DNA of 46,903 nt from a virus: positions 1-46,903 of the IMG/VR virus record IMGVR_UViG_3300042384_000407; one strand, written 5' to 3'. Of this stretch, positions 25,201 to 33,075 are shown one piece after another. Position 1 is the stretch's first letter; every line of letters begins with the position of its first letter. Under the pieces are notes generated by a model, which was given only the letters and a program-made list of their open reading frames with translations, did no database searches and was not told where the DNA came from. Made by a program: the position numbers and the translations under genes.

Positions 25201-27944
25201 AAATGGTATGGTATAAAATGCGATGCGCCAACCTCTCTAAAAAGGTTAGACATTAATATTTTACTATTACCATTATACTCTATAATATCATCTAAATCCT
25301 TAAATGGTAATGAGTTTAATAAAAGATATGCTGAACCAGAGTATCTTCCTACGTTACCACCTTTAAAAAAGTCAGAATATATTTGGTTGTGGAAATATGG
25401 CGTATTTAATATGTTTCTAGTAGTTCCACTTAATTCAATTTTATTTATAAATAAATTATCTTTATACGTGTCATTAATCCACATTTTAGGTTCAATAGGT
25501 GAACTAATAAATGAATCATTTGAATTTATTGACAATATATCATTAAACTTAAAATCGTCACCATTTAGTGCTCTACCTAAGTAATTCTTATATGTTGTTG
25601 AACCAAACGGATATTCTTCAAATCGATATTCTTGAACCTCGTATTTTTTTATACTATTTTTTAAAGCGTCATATGAACCATCTGTATAATCAACTTTTCT
25701 AATTTTATCATATTCTTCAATTTTAAAATCTCTTTCAATTATCTCTTTTAAATAATCAACAGTTGCTATCTTGTCTTTGTAATAAGGGTGTCTTTCAAAT
25801 GGAGAATAACTTGTTAAATATTTTTCATACCCAGCGGTTCCGGATAAAAGATATTCTTTATATATCGGACCTCTTAACATTGCTTTTAAATCAGGATCGT
25901 TATTTAACGCTCCCTCAATTGTTTCATACTCCTTATCTCTTAATTCTACAATAGCGTCTGTTGAAAATGACTCATATGATGTTGAATAAAAACCTCTTTC
26001 ATATACTTCATACAATAAATTACTAATTGTTTTATCATTATATCCCTTCATATTTGATATGTTAAATAATGTTGAGATATTATTAACAACTCTATCATCA
26101 TTATCTTTAGGGAATATGTAATTTAACTTACTAACATCAATTTCATTATTTGTTAATGGATCAACTCTTTTAGTTGCAACAGATTCGTATGTCTCAATAA
26201 ATTCAACTTCCGGCCAAATAATTGGGTCATTTGCTTTAATGCCATTTGCGATTTGTGCGTCGCCTGGATACATTAAAGTTGACGTGTTTTCGTTAATTTG
26301 TTTCTTAACTTGTGGCCAAGGATATAATCCCTCATTTTTGTTATCTACAATACTTCTTGCTGTTAGTATTGATTGTCTTTCTTTTGAACTTTGAATTGCT
26401 TTAACGTGAACATCTTTCATTAAACGAATGTAAGTGTCTGCATTAGCACATATCACGGCAAATATATTTCTGATTGTTGGTTTAAACCCGATACCTAAAT
26501 CTGAATCGTTTTCAATGATTTCATTCATTTTGGTTTCCAACTTGTTTTCTAATTCATTTCTTTGTGCAACAAATTCGTTTTTAATATCATTGATGTCGTT
26601 AACCAAAATATCAAACGCAACACTAACTTTACCGCCCTTTGTACTATAATACCTTTTATTTAAAACCCTATCAAATGTTATTGTTTTTAATGATATACCG
26701 GTATCTTTAATTAGGTTTTTATCTAAAGTGACACCAAACGCTTGATTATTGTACGCTCTTTCTTTGTATTCATTTATTTTCTTGTTAAGTGCATTTTTAG
26801 TTGTACCCGTTATACTACTTAAACTAATACTACCCGCCTTGGTATCTTCTTCACTTGCAACTTTTGTCAATGGATAATATGCAACACCGTCATTTTCCGG
26901 ATTATCTGGTTGTCCTAAATTTAAATAAGACCTACCCCAGGCATCAATACCTTTTTGAAAAGCTGTAATAATATTTTCATACTCTTTAACAGAACCTAAA
27001 ACTTTAAAGTCAACAACATTTTTAAAAATTTGTGTTTCCAATAATCTTTCCGCAGATTCTGCGGTCATAACTAAATCTCTTAATGTTTTAATTGGAAAGT
27101 TTTCTGGAATTAGTTTTTTATTCTTATAGTCGGAGTATACCGATTTTAAGATAGAATAACCCTTTGTTGATTGAGATATTTTTTTCTCAATTAAACCTGT
27201 TTTTGTGTTTTCGCGATATGGTTCAGAGTTTTCGACCATATACATATATGGCGCAGCTAAAATATTTTGTAATAATATGTCGTTTAAATAAGCAAAAGTT
27301 GAACCAACAAATTTTGTAGTAATTTCAAAATTTCCGGATGTACCATTGAACTTACTTTTAAAATCAACCATGTGCAATCTATAACGAATTGCTTTACCGT
27401 AATACCCTTTTACCGTTAAATAAAATATCGGCCAAGGTAAATGAAAAAATGCTTGGTATGGTGAATTTTTGGGTGATTCAAATAATGTTTTACCTCTAGC
27501 ATCGATTAAATTAATACTAACCTCTGGTATTGCGTTTGCACCTTTAGTAACAATATTAATACTTTCAAAACCGAAACTTTGACCAGAGCCGTCAGATATT
27601 TTTTCTTGAACATCTACGTTTGATGATAAAGCATCATTAGCTGCTGGGGTGAAAACGTCTGTCCAACTAGTATCGTAGTTTTGACCATTTTGATTACGTA
27701 AAAAATTTAATTCCCCGCCAGCAATTGAAATCATTGTGTTTTCATCACCGTTAGAAAATAAAGTTGTTCTAGGAACTAAATCGGCTTCTAGATTAACATA
27801 CATGACCAAGTTTTCATGGTCAACCAATCTACTATGTATTTCACCATCATTATCAACAATACTAGATGGGTCGATATAAACAAGGTTTTGTTGGTCGACT
27901 TTGACAAGTATGTTTTCATTGATGCTGATTCTATTATTCGCCAT
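22203..27944 (-). CDS. Giant baseplate hub-like protein, 1913 aa
   Basis: Residues about 120-220 (FGFESINIVTKGANAIPEVS, then LPWPIFYLTVKGYYGKAIRY) have the PEVSINLIDARG ... LTVKGYYGK pattern that I associate with baseplate central-disc proteins of large myoviruses. Near residues 1600-1670 a segment with YFYLNNIPMFEGTYFITEVS followed by HSIKANQIDTTFKGAR resembles the end of gpD/gp27-type hub domains (G-x-Y-x-I-x-x-V-x-H). The long middle is mixed alpha/beta. T4 uses separate gp27, gp5, gp48 and gp54 here, so this protein may fuse several hub roles. No lysozyme motif is obvious. It overlaps the gp53/LysM-like gene by 11 nt. Confidence 0.82.
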   Translation of the reverse strand: MANNRISINENILVKVDQQNLVYIDPSSIVDNDGEIHSRLVDHENLVMYVNLEADLVPRTTLFSNGDENTMISIAGGELNFLRNQNGQNYDTSWTDVFTPAANDALSSNVDVQEKISDGSGQSFGFESINIVTKGANAIPEVSINLIDARGKTLFESPKNSPYQAFFHLPWPIFYLTVKGYYGKAIRYRLHMVDFKSKFNGTSGNFEITTKFVGSTFAYLNDILLQNILAAPYMYMVENSEPYRENTKTGLIEKKISQSTKGYSILKSVYSDYKNKKLIPENFPIKTLRDLVMTAESAERLLETQIFKNVVDFKVLGSVKEYENIITAFQKGIDAWGRSYLNLGQPDNPENDGVAYYPLTKVASEEDTKAGSISLSSITGTTKNALNKKINEYKERAYNNQAFGVTLDKNLIKDTGISLKTITFDRVLNKRYYSTKGGKVSVAFDILVNDINDIKNEFVAQRNELENKLETKMNEIIENDSDLGIGFKPTIRNIFAVICANADTYIRLMKDVHVKAIQSSKERQSILTARSIVDNKNEGLYPWPQVKKQINENTSTLMYPGDAQIANGIKANDPIIWPEVEFIETYESVATKRVDPLTNNEIDVSKLNYIFPKDNDDRVVNNISTLFNISNMKGYNDKTISNLLYEVYERGFYSTSYESFSTDAIVELRDKEYETIEGALNNDPDLKAMLRGPIYKEYLLSGTAGYEKYLTSYSPFERHPYYKDKIATVDYLKEIIERDFKIEEYDKIRKVDYTDGSYDALKNSIKKYEVQEYRFEEYPFGSTTYKNYLGRALNGDDFKFNDILSINSNDSFISSPIEPKMWINDTYKDNLFINKIELSGTTRNILNTPYFHNQIYSDFFKGGNVGRYSGSAYLLLNSLPFKDLDDIIEYNGNSKILMSNLFREVGASHFIPYHLILKWGSIYHRYKKYLTEGVDIISGVTNSITSSKFFDNTSGTTFNYGGDTTYVSGSTIYTTGTTSSFPVETVGFYPLYQDIFHQVVNGYVYFSPGTTTGNEKAGDLVLNSSEMKTNFASAYSSGAVRKLTSLPYQSNGITLSFMVDNSILSSSNANYTVLPSFGGNQLKDLETDYKQIEQDSFKLIWDPENEDYPNYSGLTMPTYGEKFKTITTNEYSLKGNKRKVIDLMATFSPKMLDDFEAMFLEFSTLKLNTDGKTTTTSYKHSNFQELLREIVTLKKANVTATDFNSIIKEQIVVLKNITDDILKNENLVKLTIGNAKQIDNYTLYGAAGLVKTYSDNDFDVSQVTSDNLNLIKLYVGEDIDGHYLDYFATTNVELNEENIYSHRLLARIYAGYLAKNLVDNPSYNPTVTTFRAYLNENIVIPQEKRFDTYFNGLMLKVGKLPIDTTTPVTVYRGFNTDKTTKLETYNFFKSFNDKWVSGNSLGQRNLLEEFLFLDRANKDIGNELYMSLDRLKPLADPRNANKSLLGMISILIQGNNIDFRPLPAYVNFYGTNFSDKKRITPSKNLARNLFGTFLEVDYQESSPKMILQYIGPSSKHLSMGEVSPKNKFKNDGADIRNVNKNPLLVSQQLFMDTDFSKSNRVVGFEVNFGDQAQSMFKNVSLSQDSKTPTSETFLAYENLGRSQSGSNTYQVDVNLFDLYRTYSYTCEVSSMGNAMIQPTMYFYLNNIPMFEGTYFITEVSHSIKANQIDTTFKGARIPNDNLPNIKDSFVAAYRPLFDKILKAAFKKKQEANAVTTTTKSATINGKTVEYDLGPLNVNGEVVLSESGFLSGIPYNGQNGEKYIQYVEHTINGVKDKWLRARVVQMGGPNYTLPNNTEMTVTTKAQNNNILTFGDINENIDYYFSTRFDFSNKSASEISNINMIFYNPFLAKNTTDTGVPNPLKVLPSINFTTGLFSGAVHNGLPDTTYGIAMSPQLMRKLKVQDGYVIYFKPE

Positions 27945-28254
27945 AATATAGTTTATACAATTCTACCCCTCTTTTATAATCTTGTAAAGTGTTAACTAGC
28001 GGAAAAGGTATTCTTATTGTAGTATTATCCGGAATTTCAAACTCCATAGAACCAGAACTAGGGTTTGCCATCATGATTATCCAACCAAATAAGGGTGAAT
28101 TGTAAAATTCTTGTGAAAGTTTATCTAATCTATCTTTATTTTTTCTGTATTGGATATATTTGTCACTAGATTTAACAGGTATTTCAATACCTGGAACAAT
28201 TTTGTGTTCTTCATCTTCTACAAAATATTGATACCTGTCAAAATATTGGTTCAT
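27934..28254 (-). CDS. Baseplate wedge gp53-like / LysM-type small protein
   Basis: In this 106-aa protein, residues about 40-90 fit a LysM-like fold: DRLDKLSQEFYNSPLFGWII, then MMANPSS, then IPDNTTIRIPFP. The pattern of an R-L-D-x-L-S start, Y-x-x-x-x-x-W-I-I helix, N and closing I-P-x-x-x-x-I-x-I-P strand is shared by T4 gp53 and P2 gpX-type tail proteins, which clamp or cap baseplate components. It overlaps both neighbours (11 nt with the hub-like gene, 4 nt with the 1594-aa gene). Its place next to giant hub proteins fits a wedge-to-hub connector. Confidence 0.75.
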   Translation of the reverse strand: MNQYFDRYQYFVEDEEHKIVPGIEIPVKSSDKYIQYRKNKDRLDKLSQEFYNSPLFGWIIMMANPSSGSMEFEIPDNTTIRIPFPLVNTLQDYKRGVELYKLYYGE

Positions 28255-31200
28255 CTTAAATAATTTAATTTAACTCCACTACTATTATCTTTTGAGTTTA
28301 GCACTTTTTTTAATTTTTCATTTTCTGGTCCCGTTAATGTTACATCGGTAATAGCATATAATAATGGATTTGTATCTTTAACATTTGGATGTTTAAATTT
28401 AATTTTCTTTTCTTTAGTTGTGAGTATCAATTTTTTCATTTTTTTACTCATTTTAGAAATTATATTAGGAGTAAAGAAAAGAGTATCTGGTGAATCCTTA
28501 TAAAGTGTTTCTAATTTTGTTATATCCGCTTCAGTTATAAAATACCCAATAAGGTCTTTAAAAACATCATCAGGTAATGTTGTATTATGTACTGAAATAA
28601 AATCAATAGTTGTGGTTAAATCATTCGTAAATGATTCAGGGTGTTCTTTTTGTATGAAAGTAATAACCTTTTTATATCTATCGTAAAAATCGGCAGGTAT
28701 AAAATTAGCTGCTTGTTTTCCTGTTATAGTTTCTTTATCTGTTTTACCGTCCTTGCCATTTGTACTTAAAATAAAATTTAATTTATCAAAAATTTGGACA
28801 ACTTTATTTCTTGCTGATTCTATCTCAGTTAATTTAACACCCTCAAGATCAGATATTTTTGTTTTAATTAAATCTAAAATAAACTGCTTTAAAATTAAAT
28901 CTGATTGAGTAATTTTATAATCCTGTAAGAATGAATCAAATTCAAAAAAGGTACTTATGCTAGAAATACTATTAACTTTTTTAGTTAATCCCTGATTAAA
29001 ATTATTAACCAATATTGAATAATCTGTTTTACTATCATATACCCCCAATAATTCAATTTCAGTTGTTGTTGAAACAGAATCATTTACATCCATTTTATAT
29101 TTTTTTCTATAATTTGGTGAAATGAATAATGGCATTAACAATGGTCCATTAATAACCAATAACTCATTATATTTCGTTTTTAAACTATCAAAGTATAATT
29201 TTGTAGATTCAAATATACTATTCTCGCCTTGTTCTAAAACGTATGGTAAGTAAGATAATTTATCAGTTCCTTCTAGTAAACCAATATATGTGCCATCAAT
29301 TGGTTTGTTTGGTGATTCACTAACTGTTGGTTTTGTAGGTGTTTTAGGTGCTGATTCTAAAATTTTTGTTAATTCAGCTATATTGAATTTCGTTCTGTCT
29401 TCAGTTGCTGTTGAGCGATGATCATAAACTTCAGTGTTTCCATAAAAGTTAAAACTCAATGCATTTTGTAACTTAGCAACTGGTTCTTTTAATCCTTGAC
29501 CGCCGATAAAACTAATTTGCATCGTAACGTTGGCAATCATGGGTTGAATACCGATACCCTCTGGATTCATATCTAAAGGCGCATCATCGTAGTTTATTTG
29601 TATATTACCAATAATAACTTTTGAATGATAAAAGTCACCAATTCTCAATACACAAATTGGTGGTGGACCAAAAGTTGTATTTCTAGCATCTAGATTCATG
29701 ATGTCACTAATATCCTTAATTGGGATGGTGTCTCCAGGTCTTAAACATTGTTGTAAAAATGTTAATCTAGAATTTAATCCCTCAGGTGTCATCGAATGGA
29801 ACGCTGGGTGAAAATATTTTAATTTGTCCTTTAAGGCACTATATGCTAACGGTGATGATTCCTCTAATTGTTGAAAATAAAAACATTCTGATAATATTTT
29901 CATTATTATTAATTTCAACGCATCCAATGGTGGTTTTCTATTAACAGTATCGGTTTCAACATCAATCTCGATTTTTGGTGGGTAAACACGCTCACTACCA
30001 AAATCTTGTAGTGGTTCACTGTCATATGGGTCAAACCCCTCACTTTCTACTGTTTCATCAACTGAAGTATAATTTAAATTTACTTTTGTGTGACGACATA
30101 AGAATGTAATTGGCGCTGCGATTTTTAATCCTGAGGTGTTTAGTAATTCAATACCATGACAATCAAGACCACCGCAATCACTATTTTTTGTGTTTTCACC
30201 TAACATAACGAATTTAATAATTACATTACCTTGTATATCATCACTGTATCCTAAATCTTTAAAAGAAATAGTTATTTCTTCTGTTCTTTGTGCTGGATTA
30301 CTTTTTAATTCTGCTGGAGTTGCTTTCCACGTAAAACTAGGCACAGTACCACTTTTAGATATAGATTTTAAAACGTATTTTGCAACGCTATCAGATCTTC
30401 TAAACGCTAATTTAATATTATATTTTTCATCAGCAACAAATGATGTTGATGATTGCATTTCAAGTTTTACTTCTTTAATTTTTTTAGCTTCAATATCTTT
30501 TTTAATTGCGGCTGTTGCATCTTTAAGTTTATTATAATTTGTGTCTAATTTAGTGAAACCCTCATTTAGTTCGGTAACTGTTTTACCTGTAACACTAGGA
30601 TCTGGGTTTTCATTATTGTATAATGTGTTTCTATCTTTTTTATTGCTTGCCGAATTACTTGCAAATATACTTGCTAAACCTGTTGCTAATTTAGATTGAT
30701 ATGTTGACTTTAATGCCACATAAGAAGTATATTGTGCCTCATAATCTGAATCAGCATATAAACCATCTTGAGGATGTGGTTGGTCGTTTCTAAAATATAA
30801 GTCACCATCAAACGATACTGGTTGTCCTGATGCACCGCCAGTGTCAAATGGTTCTGATTGATAAGGTAACAACCCATCGCTGTTATTAGGGTTTGTGGAC
30901 ACAATCTCACCAGCAGTTCTTTTAAATTTTAGTTTAAGATAATCGTCGCTAGTTTTACCATCACGATAATAACTTAACCAAATTTGTATAATCTCAATTT
31001 CTTCGGATTCCAAATTACCATAACGTCTAATTAAATCATAGAAATCTAATTGCTCACAACCGGCAAAAAATGAATTGATGTAGTTTGTCGATTCTTCATC
31101 AGACATACCCTCAAAACGTTTTTTAACTAATAAGTTTAAAACACTTGGGTGATCGACAACAACCTTAAACGATACAGTACCACTTCTTTCCGCATTTTGA

Positions 31201-33035
31201 TATGTGTATATGGGTTCTGGTCTACCTATGAATTTAGTTGTTTCCCAGTTTGCGGTATTTGTCTCTTGAAATTTTAAATCATATGGTGGAAACCACATAA
31301 CTCTACCACCATTAGGTCCTCTTTCACAATATGGTAAATCATTGTACGTAAATCCCGGCTTGTTTGATGTTTTCCATGCTAAATTCTCTATTGAGAACAT
31401 ATATTTTTTTGCCTGACCATTAATAATGTTTGTTGAACCATTAAATGCGTCTTTACCTCTTTGTCCGTTTGACATTGGGGCAATATTTAAATTCCAAGGA
31501 GTTGTCATTACACTTTCCTTAAAATTTCTAATTAAACCAGTACGTTTCATTGTGTCAGAATAATTCATATATGAACGGTCTTTTGTCCATACACGACAAT
31601 ATTCAATACCACTTTCTTCGCCAGAAAATTTATCAATATATTTTATAGCAGAACCTCTAGATAACATTGTCTCACCTTCACGAAAAACTCTACTTGTTTG
31701 GTCAATGGCATTTGCCACGTGTCCTTTTGCTTCACCACCATTCTCTGGTAATGTATTAAGTAATCTTTGTGTTTCACCTAGTATTGAATCCTCTCTAAAT
31801 TCATAAGCCGTAGATAAACTTTCAGCATGTCTTGATGCCTCACTTTGCCATTCAGCATTATGAACACCTTTTATTTTTTCATTTGATTGTCTACTAACCC
31901 AAGTAAGTTTACCACCTATTTGTCCACCATCCGATATATTCTTATCTTTATGAAATAACTTAGTTGCCGTTTCATCAAACATTAATGAAAGATAATAACC
32001 ACTTCTTACTGGTCTATCATTAAAGTCCGAAATAGCATACATCACATCTTCACCTCTATCATCACCAATATATGCATTACCCCTAGGTGCTTCCACACCT
32101 AAAATGTTTTTTATTCCCTGTGCAATTTGATTTGGGAAATTAAATAATTTACTAGATTGTTGTGATCTAGCAGTAGTTGTGTAATCTGGTTTATATTTTG
32201 AAAATGTTAGGTTATTGTACAATGTTTGTAATTGTCCGTTACCCATATATTCAATTAATAAATCCGAAGGTTTTCTAGAGCGCTTTGGTCTTCTTTCTAT
32301 TCCAATTAAAGAACCTAACACACCTGTAACATCTTGAAATGCTCTACCTAATCCTGTTCTTGCTTCTGGTCTATATTTTACCGGATTTGCTGGGTTACTT
32401 AAATAATCACCAGGGATTTCACTCCAAGGGAATTCTACACCCGCAACTGTTTGTGCAAAATCAATTACCTTACCGGCCAAAGATTTAGCAACAGTAATTT
32501 TATAATTTTTTTCAACTAACGGTTCTCTACCTGAAATTAAACCGATTGCTGTATTTGTGTTACCCGCTAGTGCGTCTAATATTCTAACTTTACTTAATGT
32601 ATTAGCTAATAAGTTTTGTCTAATTCTCGCCTGTATTGGTCCCTCTGTTGCTGTTTTAATATTTGATGCCGCGAACTTAAATAATTCGGATTCATCATCA
32701 TATTTGTCCGTTGTTAATATACTAATTAACGAATGGTCTTGGTCACGTTGAAAGTAGGGATATAAACCAAGATTTGCTCTTCTTGGTAAAACATCGATAT
32801 TTTCCTTTACAACGTAAATTTCTGGTTTAAATGTGTTGCTATTTGATGCGTCTAATAAAAGTTTAGGTCTTTGATCTGAAACTTCCCCTGGATCAACGTT
32901 TGCGAAATTTGAAGTATTTTGAATAGAGTAATTACCAGACGTGAATGTTTGCGGTCCATTAGGTTGTACTAATGTCTTTGCTAACATCGCATCTCTTAAT
33001 TTTTTGGTTGAATCAAAATCTAAGTAACTTGGCAT
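28251..33035 (-). CDS. Giant baseplate protein with internal OmpA-like domain, 1594 aa
   Basis: Residues about 580-635 (VMWFPPYDLKFQETNTANWE, then FIGRPEPIYTYQNAERSGTV) and about 1122-1208 (CVLRIGDFYHSKVIIGNIQI, then GIQPMIANVTMQISFIGGQG and LQNALSFNFYGNTEVYDH) read like the tube-fold domains of tail-tube initiator/baseplate proteins (gp48/gp54 role). Between them, about residues 830-890, is an OmpA-like stretch (EVKLEMQSSTSF ... YNIKLAFRRSDSVAKYVL). The remainder is beta-rich with helical C-terminal parts. It lies directly after the tape measure gene, as expected for a protein on which the tube starts. An exact TATTTATA lies 13 nt before the ATG. The exact T4 counterpart is uncertain. Confidence 0.8.
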   Translation of the reverse strand: MPSYLDFDSTKKLRDAMLAKTLVQPNGPQTFTSGNYSIQNTSNFANVDPGEVSDQRPKLLLDASNSNTFKPEIYVVKENIDVLPRRANLGLYPYFQRDQDHSLISILTTDKYDDESELFKFAASNIKTATEGPIQARIRQNLLANTLSKVRILDALAGNTNTAIGLISGREPLVEKNYKITVAKSLAGKVIDFAQTVAGVEFPWSEIPGDYLSNPANPVKYRPEARTGLGRAFQDVTGVLGSLIGIERRPKRSRKPSDLLIEYMGNGQLQTLYNNLTFSKYKPDYTTTARSQQSSKLFNFPNQIAQGIKNILGVEAPRGNAYIGDDRGEDVMYAISDFNDRPVRSGYYLSLMFDETATKLFHKDKNISDGGQIGGKLTWVSRQSNEKIKGVHNAEWQSEASRHAESLSTAYEFREDSILGETQRLLNTLPENGGEAKGHVANAIDQTSRVFREGETMLSRGSAIKYIDKFSGEESGIEYCRVWTKDRSYMNYSDTMKRTGLIRNFKESVMTTPWNLNIAPMSNGQRGKDAFNGSTNIINGQAKKYMFSIENLAWKTSNKPGFTYNDLPYCERGPNGGRVMWFPPYDLKFQETNTANWETTKFIGRPEPIYTYQNAERSGTVSFKVVVDHPSVLNLLVKKRFEGMSDEESTNYINSFFAGCEQLDFYDLIRRYGNLESEEIEIIQIWLSYYRDGKTSDDYLKLKFKRTAGEIVSTNPNNSDGLLPYQSEPFDTGGASGQPVSFDGDLYFRNDQPHPQDGLYADSDYEAQYTSYVALKSTYQSKLATGLASIFASNSASNKKDRNTLYNNENPDPSVTGKTVTELNEGFTKLDTNYNKLKDATAAIKKDIEAKKIKEVKLEMQSSTSFVADEKYNIKLAFRRSDSVAKYVLKSISKSGTVPSFTWKATPAELKSNPAQRTEEITISFKDLGYSDDIQGNVIIKFVMLGENTKNSDCGGLDCHGIELLNTSGLKIAAPITFLCRHTKVNLNYTSVDETVESEGFDPYDSEPLQDFGSERVYPPKIEIDVETDTVNRKPPLDALKLIIMKILSECFYFQQLEESSPLAYSALKDKLKYFHPAFHSMTPEGLNSRLTFLQQCLRPGDTIPIKDISDIMNLDARNTTFGPPPICVLRIGDFYHSKVIIGNIQINYDDAPLDMNPEGIGIQPMIANVTMQISFIGGQGLKEPVAKLQNALSFNFYGNTEVYDHRSTATEDRTKFNIAELTKILESAPKTPTKPTVSESPNKPIDGTYIGLLEGTDKLSYLPYVLEQGENSIFESTKLYFDSLKTKYNELLVINGPLLMPLFISPNYRKKYKMDVNDSVSTTTEIELLGVYDSKTDYSILVNNFNQGLTKKVNSISSISTFFEFDSFLQDYKITQSDLILKQFILDLIKTKISDLEGVKLTEIESARNKVVQIFDKLNFILSTNGKDGKTDKETITGKQAANFIPADFYDRYKKVITFIQKEHPESFTNDLTTTIDFISVHNTTLPDDVFKDLIGYFITEADITKLETLYKDSPDTLFFTPNIISKMSKKMKKLILTTKEKKIKFKHPNVKDTNPLLYAITDVTLTGPENEKLKKVLNSKDNSSGVKLNYLR

Positions 33036-33048
33036 CTATTCTTTATTC

Positions 33049-33056
33049 TATAAATA
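33049..33056 (-). promoter_or_regulatory. Putative late element TATTTATA
   Basis: Exact coding-strand TATTTATA ending 13 nt before the ATG at 33035, in the 40-nt gap after the tape measure gene. Confidence 0.5.
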
Positions 33057-33075
33057 GATATTATTATAAAACCAA

